Positions 1-10,359 of a stretch of DNA of 64,000 nucleotides are shown here, piece by piece. The notes beneath the pieces were generated by a model. That model did not search any database. It was not told the DNA's origin and worked only from the letters and a program-made list of their open reading frames with translations. A program made the position numbers and the translations under genes. Each line of letters begins with the position of its first letter. Position 1 is the first letter of the stretch. This stretch comes from Clavelina lepadiformis (Eukaryota; Chordata; Ascidiacea; Aplousobranchia; Clavelinidae), in the NCBI RefSeq assembly GCF_947623445.1, contig NC_135243.1, positions 22,266,479 to 22,330,478 on the forward strand. The letters run 5' to 3'.

Positions 1-551
1 CTCTCCACATTAAACTTGGTCTCATGAAAAACTATACCAAAGCACTTGATAAAGATGGCCCAACCTTCAAGTTCTTACAAATGAAATTTCCCCGTATCTC
101 TGAAGCGAAGCTACGAGCAGGAGTCTTTGATGGGCCACAGATCCGTGAGCTGATGAAAGACGAATGTTTTACTGCACACATGAGTGCAGTAGAAAAAAGA
201 GCATGGACAGGATTTCGAGCAGTAATTTCAAACTTCCTTGGAAAGCATAGAAGCCCTGATTATGAAGCACAGGTTAAAGAGCTGCTTGAAAGTTTTCAAT
301 CCCTTGGAGCTCGGATGTCTGTGAAAATGCACTTTCTGAGTTTGCATTTAGATTACTTTCCTGACAACTGTGGTGACTACAGCGAAGAACAGGGAGAGAG
401 ATTCCACCAAGACCTTCGCCATATGGAAGAAAGGTACCAAGGATACTGGGACGTAAACATGCTTGCAGATTACTGTTGGTGCTTAAAAAGAGATCTTCCC
501 AATACCACACATAGAAGAAAATCTTTGAAGCGACACTTTTTGTCAGCATAA
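1..551 (+). CDS. C-terminal part of a widespread multicopy invertebrate ORF
   Basis: The frame is open to the left edge (codons from base 3) and ends at 551; an internal Met lies at base 24. The last 175 residues match, as I recall it, a protein tail found in many copies in arthropod, cnidarian and other invertebrate genomes, with the hallmark stretch GERFHQDLRHMEERYQG followed by MLADYCWCLKRD and a basic end. The family's function is unknown to me; its copy number suggests carriage by a transposable element. No intron is evident in the visible part. The 5' part is outside the window, so I cannot say whether the gene is intact. Seen: long open frame and motif. Inferred: TE association. Confidence 0.55.
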   Translation, partial: LHIKLGLMKNYTKALDKDGPTFKFLQMKFPRISEAKLRAGVFDGPQIRELMKDECFTAHMSAVEKRAWTGFRAVISNFLGKHRSPDYEAQVKELLESFQSLGARMSVKMHFLSLHLDYFPDNCGDYSEEQGERFHQDLRHMEERYQGYWDVNMLADYCWCLKRDLPNTTHRRKSLKRHFLSA

Positions 552-1119
552 GTCATTTGTATTTATATTGTTATTGCATTTAACGTCGTAATATCATCAT
601 GTGCGGCACAACGCTTTCTGTGTTAAGCTATTTTGAACACTTCGTTTTTATTTCACACATTGATGTTGGCAAGTATTTCACATTTAAAACACATTTGTGA
701 TGTTAAGTGTTTACGTGTCTATAGTGTAACATATTAACTTCTACTTTTAGGTTGAGCACCGTTGAACAAAATTATGTGTTAGGAAGCTTTCTTGGTTAGT
801 TGTAAGTGCCTTTATTTCAACTGTGTCATTATATTTTTTTAGTATTTAAAATGGCTGTCATTGCAAAAACCTTACATTCAAATAAAAATACCATCTTGCG
901 AAAATTGACAACATGCATGACCAATTAAGCTACCCCAGAAATTAGTTTCTTTGTGCACAATAATGACCAAAGCTAGCATAATTAAATATGTGATAGAAAA
1001 AAAACTTGACCTGATTGAAAAAAACTGGTTGCATTTTTGAGTTCAGCGCAAAAAATCGATTCAGAAACAGTTAAAACATCTTTGACCTATGAAAAAAAAT
1101 TTTCAAACGCAGCACAGTG
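552..1119. other. Non-coding stretch
   Basis: AT-rich sequence between the multicopy ORF and the XDH relic. I see no coding frame, RNA gene or clear repeat in it. Confidence 0.5.
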
Positions 1120-4100
1120 TTATTGATACAAAAACTTCATACTTTAAACATCCATCACATATAAAACTGCCCAAAATAAAAATCTTTTTCGAAATACTTA
1201 ACTAATATAGCACCTTTCAATCGTGTTACTTTATTAGCTCGAAATAATTTGCAAAATTCAAAAATTAACAACAATAAATTACTTATTTTTAAATCAAGTG
1301 GATATACAGAAATGTTCGTATAAAATACGGTAGAAATGCATGGAAAATATGTAGCATTTGAAGTGAACTGCAATCAAAATTGGCAATCACTATGTTTAAT
1401 CTTATTAAATTTAATGTATAAAATTTTATGATTTTGTTACTGCTACAAAATATGTCAAAATCAAAACCAAGATATAGGTTGGCACACTGAAGGTTAGCTT
1501 TATTTATGATTCTTCTACGCGAGCTGTCGTAAAAAACGCTGGCTTCTTCAGGCGTACTAAGAAAACCTCTATCTTATTTTTTTATTTTACTATATACTGG
1601 GTTAACATGATTCAGCCACCATCAACTTTGTAAGCAATATCTTAAACATATTTCATTTATTCACAAAAAGTTACGCCTGAACAGACCATGGGGTGGCGTT
1701 GGAGGCGTCGTCATCTTTGGAATGTAATTTGTGCTAAAAAAAAGAAACATATATTAAAAAAAAAAACTTGCATTCCATCATCGAATGAATAAAATATTTT
1801 TGGTTATTAATGCATATTTTTCTAATATAAAATATAAAATGTAATATTTAATAATTTTTATTTATCTAATTAATAGTTTTTATTGATTGAATATTTAATA
1901 ATAAGTTTTTGTAAGATTTATAAAATATTTTTAGTTATTTTTGGTTAATATTTTTATTTTTTCAAAGCCTGGATAATTTAAAGTTTTGGTCATTAGTTGT
2001 AATAAAAAACCTGTTTGGTGAAGCGGTCAGCGCAAGACATTCTAATACGTTCTGCTGACGCTGGAGAATCCAGTCGGAACTGTCTTGACAATCCCGAGTC
2101 TTCTCTGGCGTAACCAATCGCGTCTTTTATCGCAAAAAAACTGATGATGCCAGGAAGAGCGGAGGTTCTCCGACAGCCTGTGTATATTTGTTATATTTTG
2201 CTTGCAGTAGATATCGATTTGACAAAGTTATTGACACATATTTACACGTTAATGCTCATAGAGTATGAAATCTTACTTTGGATGAAAATATTGCTTTGTC
2301 ATTTGAAACGCCTCTCAGCAAATGTACGTTAAACTCTTTAGGGCAATCCCCGAAACCGGGAATCTTGTAAGTTCCTGGTCCTCTTGTGAGCATTTCTCCT
2401 TTTGGCGAGTAAAGTGGTTCTTCTAAAGTCATCATTCCATACCCTTGAGTAAAAGCTCCTTCGATCTACAAAACAAAGGTACTTCGCCAAATTTCAAATG
2501 TACAGTATGAGGTTGGAGATTTGTATAATTTAAAAACGTTGTTGATTGGATAATTGTTTGAAACAAACGTATTGTTTCGTTAAACTGTATATAATATAAT
2601 CAAAACTGTTTGATGTTGAACGAAAAAGATAACAAAGTAATAAACGGGTCGTTGTTCAAATTGAAAACACCTCACCTGACCAATGTCGATGCCTGGATTA
2701 AGGCTTCTTCCCAAATCCATGACGATGTCAGTTCTGAGCACGATGTGATCTCCAGTCAGGCAGTCAATTTCAACTTCAGAAGCCGCTGCACCGTATGTAA
2801 AATAACTGAAGGGTTTTGAAATCCCAACTTTTCCTGTTTCCATGTTCCAGTCGGAAAAAATTTCGGGCGTACTGTAGAGGTTTAAAAATAATTATCTTTT
2901 AATAAAGTATTAACACAGTAAATTGTTTTGCATGTGTTGAAATTGAAATCATGTCAAACAAATTAGCAACAATTTCTATTTTAGCTTTACCTTGATAAGT
3001 TTTTGTCCCAGACGTATACTAGTCTCTCATGGGAAATAGCACCGAGACTGGATTTAGCCTATCATCTTATAAACGTAAAGGGCGCTATCGGCACTGAATA
3101 TATTACTGCAATATGTTTACCTGTAGAATCCTGTTGCGGAGAGGCTAATCCGTTCAAAGTACGCGTTTTCGATAATTTTATTCCAAGTTAAATTCGGATG
3201 CTTGGCTTGAAGAGGTTGAAGTCGTTCTTTAATTATTTCACAAGCATTCTTCAAAAATTATTTAGTATTAGAAGCATGTTAAGTTTTAAATAATTATGTG
3301 TATTAAAAGTATTAATAAGTATTAGAAGTATTAGAAGCATGCACGCGAAAACAACCAGAGTTAACCAGCTTAGAACCAGATTATAACTTAGCTGATATGA
3401 ATCAAGTTAAACGTATATTTTCATTAACTGTGTTGAAAAGCAAGCAGTAAGACAGATTTTTGATATGGTGATTTTCTCCTACCGTGTCTAAATTTTTAGA
3501 TTCTGTTTTTCCTACCTTCACGGCCATGCCGTTGATGTCAGAACTAACGCTAGCAGCTGTAGGAGATGTGTTCGGAACGGTGCTGGTGCTTGTTTCAGAA
3601 AGATGTATTCTTGAATGTGGTACACCCAGGCAGCGACTTGCAATCTGTAAAAGTCAGGTTCTCTTTGTTATTTTCATTGCTTTATTCATTGTCATACCAT
3701 GCAAAGCTAATAACTTATATGTTATACTAACTTGGATCATTTTTGTAAGCAGCCCTTGTCCCATTTCTGTGCCTCCATGAGTAACTAGAACTGATCCTTC
3801 TCTGTAAACATGCACCAGTGCCCCAGCCTGGTTGAGATGCAGTGCGTTAAATGAGATGCCAAATTTTGTCGGAATGCAAGAAATACCTCGTTTTCGCCAC
3901 CTTTGTTAGAAATATTTTAGATGAAAGCCATCGCACTTTGTTGTTTTAACACTAATAGCTTTACAAAGTATGTCCTTTTTTAGCGTATTTCGGAATTTTT
4001 GCATGGAAAAACACTTTTTCACGTTCTTATATCACCCTATGACAGTTTTGTTTGCCTCGTCTTACTCCAAGCCTGTACAATTTGCACAACATTCAGTCTC

Positions 4101-4465
4101 TGTTACCTACCTTGAATTAGTGTTGTAGATATCAATCTCTGCTTTCCTTTTGTCAAACATGGCACGCTGCAAGCATTCATGCCAGCATTTTCCCGCAAGA
4201 AAATTTTCAAGCTTTTGACCAAAATGTGTAACGTCGCCTTCTCTGTACATGTTTATTTCTCTAACCTAAAAAGCCATCGTTTAATATTAAACCGCTGATA
4301 GATAAGAGCATAGGTTCTGTTGTAATAACACCAGATGCAAATGTCGACTAAATGTTTGTTGCTACTATATTAATGCATTCTGTTGTCACTTGTCATTTGG
4401 AAGTACAAAAGAAATATAAAACATAACAACCTTCCAGATTTAACGAATTGGAATAAATGAATCAA
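1120..4465 (-). pseudogene. XDH 3'-end relic (exons 23-30)
   Basis: A truncated copy of the XDH genes found at 30-41 kb and 48-58 kb. Exon equivalents on the minus strand are 4111-4265, 3732-3900, 3516-3644, 3121-3248, 2676-2871, 2277-2465, 2011-2177 and 1671-1733 (stop at 1671-1673). All match the intact genes in length except 2011-2177. That exon has seven A's instead of eight at about 2134-2140, giving a 1-nt frameshift shortly after the catalytic-Glu motif AVGEPPLF. Homology begins at 1120 and stops at about 4465, 27 bp short of where exon 22 would begin, so all the iron-sulphur, FAD and most molybdenum-domain exons are missing. Its first ~1.4 kb is closer to the copy at 47.7-49.1 kb than to the copy at 29.8-31.3 kb. 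Confidence 0.88.
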
Positions 4466-6763
4466 ATAAAAACACAATTTTCTTTATTTTTGCGTTTGCT
4501 TCAGTAAATAATATAAGTTTAATTTTGAAATTAATAAAACTAATAGGTTTAAAATACTTCAATTCATTGTTTTCTTTTATATTGTCTATGTTTAAATAGT
4601 GTTATTTTCAACTATTTGAACAAAATCTTTAACATAAACTTATTGCAATAAATGATAAAGCCGTCTTGTATCATGTTAATATTGACGAATTCAGTGGTTT
4701 CAATACACTCAATAAAATTTTATAAATTAAAGAACCCTTCAACACCACATTAGGCCACACAAGTTTTTTGTTTCATTATACGAATTTACTAAAAAAACTG
4801 ATTACTCGAAAAATCCCCAATGGAGCTCTCTGAAGTTTTGTTTGTCAGTTTAGTATGCTTTGGACTAACATTCCGTAAAATGTCATTAACAAATAACACT
4901 CCAAACTTTTTTAACAGAAACGCAAAATTTACGCTAGTATTTGTGGCCTTAAAAACAGTTTTAGCTACATTCATGACAATTCTTAGCCTGAACCTGCACT
5001 CGAGTCTCGAACTAAGACTTTCATGAATACTAACCGGTAGGGTAGGTTCCAGGCTAAAAGACAATACCAATCATACCGCTCTCTGGTTGGTCTAGTCTAG
5101 CCAGATATTTAAATACTTTTGTAGGAGTCATAGAGATCTTAGTTTTACTTAATAGGATGATAGAGACCTTATCGTAGACAGAGAAAAGATAGACGAAGTG
5201 ACACAGGTAGAAGAGATAGGGAATCATAGAGATCTTATCTTATCTTGGACAGAGATTTTAGTTTTACCCAGTTTGACGGCTCCTTAAGTGCAGCTATTTC
5301 AAAAAATTTTTTGCCATGACTGACATGTAAAGTGCTATCTTAATCATAACGCTCTCATTCCCTATCTGCCTTTCGTCAATAGTTCATTGTTAGAAAATAA
5401 AATTGTGCTATTGCACTGGAGGCTTATCATGTACAAATTTAAGTTTGGAAATAAATTGTTAACCAATTTTTAATTTCAAGCAGATGTTAAACAAAAAAAA
5501 TAAAAACAACTGGAACTTTCTGGAAACCTTTATGCAAACAATGTTTAGAACTTTCTGCAGAATACTTTCAAAACAATTCTTATAATTAATGGGGTAACGG
5601 CTAATCCGCTAACGGCATATAAGTAATAACTTTAACGCCGATCGGATTTCTGGCGTAAAGTGTATTCTAACGAAAGGCAGTAACTACATTTATCGGTATC
5701 AAACATACTTTGTTGCGTATATTCTACATGGAGCCAGAACGTGGGAGGAAAGTAGGAAAGCAAGCAGTTTGAGCGTTTGTGTAGGTGGTTTCATGAACGG
5801 TGCCCGTGTCCGTTCGGTAAATTTTTACTGCACGTATAGCTGCGCTACATTGCAAAATATATGTCACGTTCTTATCACTATGGCGACGCCGACTCAATAG
5901 ATGTTTTGAAATAATTGCAGTGCATAACGTTTCATTCTTTAAAATTTTACCTAAAACTTAAATCTTTGTGGTTTACTAATTTGAACGACTGTATTTTTAT
6001 TAGAGCTTTACCGTTTAAAACACGTTATACCTGAAAGACTACATATGACAACAATAAATAATTTAATAAACCATTTAAACGAAAAACCTACAAATTAATC
6101 TTTGAGTGAGCTGTAACGTATCAATGTTTATTAAAATGCTCGTTATTTGAGATAAAGCAAAAAGTTAAAAGCAATTTAGCGAAATTAAGCAAAACAATCT
6201 CAGGTGGTAGTGAAAGTTGAAACTTCTGCAGGTCAATTTCGAAACATCTCAGGTATGGTTGCGTAGGTGGAGCAGGCAAAGAGTATATGTGCAGATACCA
6301 CACACACAATATTTACCGACAACAAATATTTCTGATGAAATGATCGGCACAATAGACCTACTTTAGTCAACGAGATTTATCAAATGAGAACGTTCTTTGT
6401 AGCGATTGTTGCCTGGAGGCAGTCTGTCAAAAGATGCTTTAAGTAGTTTAAGATACAACTTTCAGGTCGAAATATCCCATGCTTTGCTGTGTTGCTAAAA
6501 CGTACATATTCGTGGCTTGATAAACCGAACTAAGCAAACACTTTAAGTTTGATTATGAAAAGTTGAATATTTTTTCAAATGCATGATTGCACATCACGAT
6601 AATGCTTATACTCATCCCAACGTTGATAGCTATAATTTATCTCAATGCCCACGGAGCTGTAGCAATACCTTATTATTGTATTCGGTTGGATATTAGCTGG
6701 AAAATTTGCGTCTTGGACAAATTTTGTTTTCTATGTTCGTATAAAAATCGTGAATGACGTTGC
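4466..6763. other. Intergenic, no gene seen
   Basis: About 2.3 kb between the XDH relic and the Polinton insertion. Only short incidental frames occur. At 5100-5280 there are several loose repeats of 'tagagatctta'-type words, but no clean tandem array. Confidence 0.5.
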
Positions 6764-6769
6764 GACTAT
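6764..6769. repeat. Left target-site duplication (GACTAT)
   Basis: GACTAT immediately precedes the element's first bases AGTAGTATAG. The same hexamer immediately follows the element's last bases CTATACTACT at 18881. Six base pairs is the usual Polinton/Maverick target duplication, and AG...CT are the usual termini, so these fix both ends of the insertion. Confidence 0.9.
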
Positions 6770-6800
6770 AGTAGTATAGTGTTGCCACCCCAGGAGTCTT

Positions 6801-6863
6801 ACCACCACGCCACCACCACACCACCACCACGCCACCACCACCGCCACCACCACGCCACCACCA
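6801..6863 (+). repeat. CACCAC-type minisatellite in TIR tip (left)
   Basis: Tandem imperfect trinucleotide-like repeats (accaccacg / ccaccaccac / gccaccacc variants) start about 30 bp inside the element end. The strand is strongly C-rich. The mirror copy is at 18788-18850. Confidence 0.8.
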
Positions 6864-7311
6864 TGCCAGCAACTGTGAAGTAGGTCACTCCAAGATTAGG
6901 TCATTCAAGTAATTAGGTCATATGTAAAAAGAGATAAGAAAAGTGACGTCATAATTTTGGTTCCACACGTAAAGAAAAAAGATGTTAGAAAAGTACAAGT
7001 GTAAAAGTGACGTTATAGTTTTCGTTTCATAGCGCCAACATGTGGTAAACATGTTCTAGGTTTCTAGAGAAAAGGGTGTAACAAAAGAGAAAAAACATCT
7101 TGGGTTTGTGGATATTCGATATCAGTTACATCATAGTTTCAGCGTAAAGTATACAGAACGATGAACCGTATGAATTACCACCTGGAATCATATGGAGAAA
7201 AGCCTAGAGTAAGAACGCGTTAATCGTATTTGCATATGCTAACATGACCTGGTTATGAATTCCAGCTTGGGTTGAAATAAGCCAGACTTTAGAAACAAAG
7301 CATTGGAATGT

Positions 7312-7560
7312 ATTACAACCAATCCAGTCGATTCCAGATGTAAGAGAAGAATAAATAATAGCTGGTACCCAGATGTGATTTGTTTTGACCCGATTATGAA
7401 GGCAAGTCCAAACCTGTCTGGTGGAAACAAGTGTGTTGGACAGGTCGAAAGGGTGGTATATTGCACAATCCAACCAATCCACTCACAGCCAGTTGTGAGA
7501 AAGAATAACTAAAAGCTGGCTTTCAGATGTGATTTGTTTGTTTTGTTTTCGTGAAGGAAG
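7312..7560 (+). repeat. Imperfect ~90-bp direct repeat in left TIR
   Basis: Segments near 7312-7402 and 7464-7560 share ordered blocks: 'aaccaatcca', 'gagaagaata/gagaaagaata', 'agctgg', 'cagatgtgatttgtttt' and 'gaagg'. They lie just upstream of the 171-aa gene's TATA box, so they could be promoter or replication-control elements; that role is inference. The mirror is at 18091-18339. Confidence 0.65.
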
Positions 7561-7561
7561 G

Positions 7562-7568
7562 TATATAA
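7562..7568 (+). promoter_or_regulatory. TATA box of 171-aa gene (left)
   Basis: TATATAA lies 56 bp before the first ATG of the gene. Mirror copy at 18083-18089. Confidence 0.6.
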
Positions 7569-7623
7569 TACTCTGCGTTTGAGAATTGAAATCATTACAT
7601 CAACAAATACAAAACGAAGTGAT

Positions 7624-8139
7624 ATGTCGTGTGAACCGAGAAGCAAAAGAAGAAAGCTCGATTTCGATGCTGTTACCATTCAAAAGGTGTTTGAAGAAAG
7701 GGTAGTGATGAAAACTGATTATCAACCACGGACACACGTGTATCAAGCGTATCTCTCGGTGAAAACGAAATATGGCAGTTACTATGACATGTCACGCCTT
7801 GAAGACGTGATTCGTTTGATATTCAAGGATCGACCATGTATCATGCTACTCACAAAGCCACGATCGGACTTCGTTTCGGTGGGTGTGATGTATTTCTCCG
7901 ATCCCAATCCAGTGATGTGTGAATATTTTGAGAGAGTGGAAGAACTTCGCAAACAAGTCAAACCAGACGGGGTGACAATCCGATTTTCTCGAAAGCCCGT
8001 GTTTAATGCAGAATCCTACCTGAAGTTTGTCTTGAAAAGAGTACCAGGCACTAAAATCATTAACAAACACTGTAAACTATCGAATGAAGACGACCAAAAG
8101 GAGTTCGATAAAATCATTTCGAATGTCTTGTTGCAATAA
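7624..8139 (+). CDS. Orphan Polinton accessory protein, 171 aa (left copy)
   Basis: I do not recognise this protein. The open frame extends upstream to a TTG at 7579, but the first ATG is at 7624, downstream of a TATA box, so I use that start. The N-terminus has a nuclear-localisation-like SKRRK. The body is mixed alpha/beta with a lysine/arginine-rich composition and no signal peptide or membrane segment. The stop codon overlaps an AATAAA polyadenylation signal. It sits alone at the element end, in its own promoter-terminator unit and in the same direction as the adjacent BIR-RING gene, as accessory host-interaction genes of DNA viruses often do. An identical copy lies in the right arm. Function unknown; DNA binding or host modulation would be guesses. 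Confidence 0.75.
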   Translation: MSCEPRSKRRKLDFDAVTIQKVFEERVVMKTDYQPRTHVYQAYLSVKTKYGSYYDMSRLEDVIRLIFKDRPCIMLLTKPRSDFVSVGVMYFSDPNPVMCEYFERVEELRKQVKPDGVTIRFSRKPVFNAESYLKFVLKRVPGTKIINKHCKLSNEDDQKEFDKIISNVLLQ

Positions 8140-8175
8140 AAAAATGGAATACGTGTAAATAAAACAAGTTACGGT

Positions 8176-8225
8176 TAAATTCTGTTGTGTTTGTGTATAG
8201 TAAATTCTGTTGTGTTTGTGTATAG
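8176..8225 (+). repeat. Two tandem 25-bp repeats (left)
   Basis: The unit 'taaattctgttg...tgtatag' occurs twice with no mismatch at 8176-8200 and 8201-8225, between the 171-aa gene and the TATA box of the BIR-RING gene. Mirror at 17426-17475. Confidence 0.9.
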
Positions 8226-8277
8226 GTACTGGTGAGAGAGAACGCATTAGAAAAAATAAAAAATGACAAAACGATGC

Positions 8278-8283
8278 TATAAA
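8278..8283 (+). promoter_or_regulatory. TATA box of BIR-RING gene (left)
   Basis: TATAAA overlaps the upstream ATG at 8283, which makes that ATG unlikely to be transcribed. It supports the start at 8331, about 50 bp downstream. Mirror at 17368-17373. Confidence 0.65.
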
Positions 8284-8330
8284 TGCGAGTGATATGTGAG
8301 TTGATTTCAGTGAGAACATTCAGTTTTAAT

Positions 8331-8972
8331 ATGGATGTTGGAGAAAGGAAACGATTGGTAAAGTTTCCATGTTATTTTCCACATCAACCTTGCATGAGAT
8401 CGATTGAAAGACGAACTCTAACCTTTCTAAATAATGCCAAAAGCTGGGTCATGTTCGAGATGAACATAAGCTTTTATGAACTTGCGGAAGCAGGATGGTG
8501 TTACACCGGAGACAAAGATCGTGTAAAGTGCTGGTACTGTAGCGGGATTTTACAGCAATGGCACGTGAATGATGACCCGTGGGAAGAGCATGCAAAATGG
8601 TTCCCTTTATGCGAGTATATTCTACAACGAAAAGGAGGAGACTATGTATTCGGTGTTGTTTCGAGATTTCCGAATTTGAGAAGACCTAACATTTCCAATC
8701 CGGCGAATGGGGAGGAGATAGAACGAATTCGAAGAATGTTACCTCGATCAACACCTGCTGGTGAAATACTGATGAGGAGTCTACGAGAAGACGATGAACT
8801 ACAAATCGTCCGTGAAAGAGAGAAATGTGTTGTATGTTTTACCCATACAACAAACGCGTTAATTATACCCTGTGGTCATTTATGTATGTGTTTGGAATGT
8901 GTTGTGAAAGTACAGACCTGTCCAATGTGTAGAACTGAAATTTACCAAACGCTAAAAGTGTATAGAGCGTAA
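8331..8972 (+). CDS. IAP-like BIR-RING protein (left copy)
   Basis: A 213-aa inhibitor-of-apoptosis-type protein. Residues ~24-97 form one BIR domain: the zinc ligands Cys67, Cys70, His87 and Cys94 are all present, with the typical LAEAGWCYTG and DDPWEEHAKWFP blocks. Residues ~166-200 form a C3HC4 RING (Cys166, Cys169, Cys181, His183, Cys187, Cys190, Cys197, Cys200), the E3 ubiquitin-ligase module of IAPs. Known role of the family: binding and ubiquitylating caspases or other death regulators. Such genes are repeatedly captured by animal DNA viruses. Here it is intronless, sits in the arm outside the capsid genes and has its own TATA box. The stop overlaps an AATAAA signal and it is convergent with the capsid gene. 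Its role in the element is inferred as protection of the replicating cell from apoptosis. Confidence 0.93.
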   Translation: MDVGERKRLVKFPCYFPHQPCMRSIERRTLTFLNNAKSWVMFEMNISFYELAEAGWCYTGDKDRVKCWYCSGILQQWHVNDDPWEEHAKWFPLCEYILQRKGGDYVFGVVSRFPNLRRPNISNPANGEEIERIRRMLPRSTPAGEILMRSLREDDELQIVREREKCVVCFTHTTNALIIPCGHLCMCLECVVKVQTCPMCRTEIYQTLKVYRA

Positions 8973-8976
8973 TAAA
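8971..8976 (+). terminator. Poly(A) signal of BIR-RING gene (left)
   Basis: AATAAA overlapping the stop codon. It faces the poly(A) signal of the convergent capsid transcript about 40 bp away. Mirror at 16675-16680. Confidence 0.75.
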
Positions 8977-9012
8977 ACATAACCATGAACCTTATTCATT
9001 CGGATGTTTTTT

Positions 9013-9018
9013 TTTATT
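9013..9018 (-). terminator. Poly(A) signal of capsid transcript (left)
   Basis: AATAAA on the minus strand, 37 bp after the capsid stop codon. It probably ends a polycistronic or nested late transcript. Mirror at 16633-16638. Confidence 0.75.
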
Positions 9019-9054
9019 GAATCGAAAAGTACACAGAAAACAAATGACATTCAA

Positions 9055-10359
9055 TCAGGGTGCATAATCAAAAATAACGTTGCGACTACGATCGATTTCC
9101 AGAATATTATCGAATTCTCCGTAAACGATTGTATTGATGGTGGCCGGTAGAGGTCGTGCAAAATGCATTTCCATGCGTAGATTTCCACGTTTCACGAGAT
9201 CGAAATGACCGCCATCACTGAGGTCGGGTGAGAGATCAAAAACAAACAAGGTGTATCCGTTAGGATAATCCGTTCTATTGATCGCGTTACCGGTATCTTT
9301 GAAATGCTGGTTCGATCCAGTGAAAAGACTGTTATAAGCTCGAATATACTGCTGCTGTTCAAACTTTGGTTGGAGAGGCTTGCAAGGGATCTGTTCTCCG
9401 TTCACGTATACCGCCAGAAAGGAGATGTTATAATTTTTAAAATCAAAGGGGTTTTCCTCTATGACACCGTTGAACGCGGTATTATTAACACAACCGATGA
9501 CAATCCGTTTAGGAAGTTGTCCTAGAAAAACATTTTCTTGATTGCAAGACATATTTCCACGTGGAACACTAAAAACTTTGGTTTGTATTCTTCGAATGGG
9601 ATATTTCGCGTTAGAGACTTGCAAAGCTTTGATATGTGCCAATGCCACCTGAGCAGAAGGAGTGACCTTGCGGACGTATAGAATGACCTGATTAATTTTT
9701 GTTTTGAATGTACTTCCTCGAGCAGCCATTAAATTAAACTCAGACTTGGTACGGGTAAGCTTCAACTTCATGTTTATTCCACTGAGTAAATAACGACTTT
9801 GAAAAAAGAGATCCAAGTGGAGTTTTCCGACCATCTCCACCTCGCCACTCATTGCAGTGAAAGCTTTTCTCTTTTCAAAACCGGTATTCGCTTGGGTCAA
9901 AGCACTCATATGCCCGGCAGTATCCTCATACCATAGAGCACCAGTCAATTGAGAAGTCTTGGCTTCATCCCCAAAGCTGAGTAAAGTTTCCAAATAGGCT
10001 CGATACGGATAGGTGTTGGTAGACGCCGAGACCAGTTTATCGTTCAGTGATAGATCGACCTGACCGAATAAAGCATTCAACCAATAATTAACCGGTGCCA
10101 CGACTGCATCGTCTCCGAGATCACTACCATCATTCTTTTGAATTTGAGCCTTCACAAAAATGACGCTATTGCTTAAGTCCAAGTAGGCATCGGTCGAGGA
10201 TTGAATCGCAAACTCAATCGGCCCCGAATCCGAGATGTTGTTTAAAGGTTGGTGTTCCACCCATACCCCGCTTTCGATACTGGACTGGGTCGGTGGAACG
10301 GAAAATAAGTCTAATTCGCTTTTCGTGCAAATACAGGAAAGAGGATGAATGAGTGACAT
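9055..10359 (-). CDS. Polinton major capsid protein (left copy)
   Basis: A 434-aa protein of the family often annotated as 'F54H12.2-like' in invertebrates, recognised as the Polinton major capsid protein (double jelly-roll type). The N-terminal region has the family's LDLFSVPPTQ and a GPIEFAI block. The middle carries the YPYRAYLETLLSFG segment, and the C-terminus has RGNLRMEMHFA followed by an ENIVYGEFDN-type motif. The ATG at 10359 overlaps the stop of the upstream 135-aa gene (TGATG), so translation is probably coupled or from a shared transcript. An identical protein is encoded at 15292-16596, so the element carries two intact capsid genes. No frameshift or stop is seen. Role: forms the icosahedral shell; whether virions are made is unknown. 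Confidence 0.9.
   Translation of the reverse strand: MSLIHPLSCICTKSELDLFSVPPTQSSIESGVWVEHQPLNNISDSGPIEFAIQSSTDAYLDLSNSVIFVKAQIQKNDGSDLGDDAVVAPVNYWLNALFGQVDLSLNDKLVSASTNTYPYRAYLETLLSFGDEAKTSQLTGALWYEDTAGHMSALTQANTGFEKRKAFTAMSGEVEMVGKLHLDLFFQSRYLLSGINMKLKLTRTKSEFNLMAARGSTFKTKINQVILYVRKVTPSAQVALAHIKALQVSNAKYPIRRIQTKVFSVPRGNMSCNQENVFLGQLPKRIVIGCVNNTAFNGVIEENPFDFKNYNISFLAVYVNGEQIPCKPLQPKFEQQQYIRAYNSLFTGSNQHFKDTGNAINRTDYPNGYTLFVFDLSPDLSDGGHFDLVKRGNLRMEMHFARPLPATINTIVYGEFDNILEIDRSRNVIFDYAP

Noticed and set aside
7579..7623. N-terminal extension of the 171-aa gene
   Set aside because: Starts at TTG, not ATG, and lies within ~15 bp of the TATA box.
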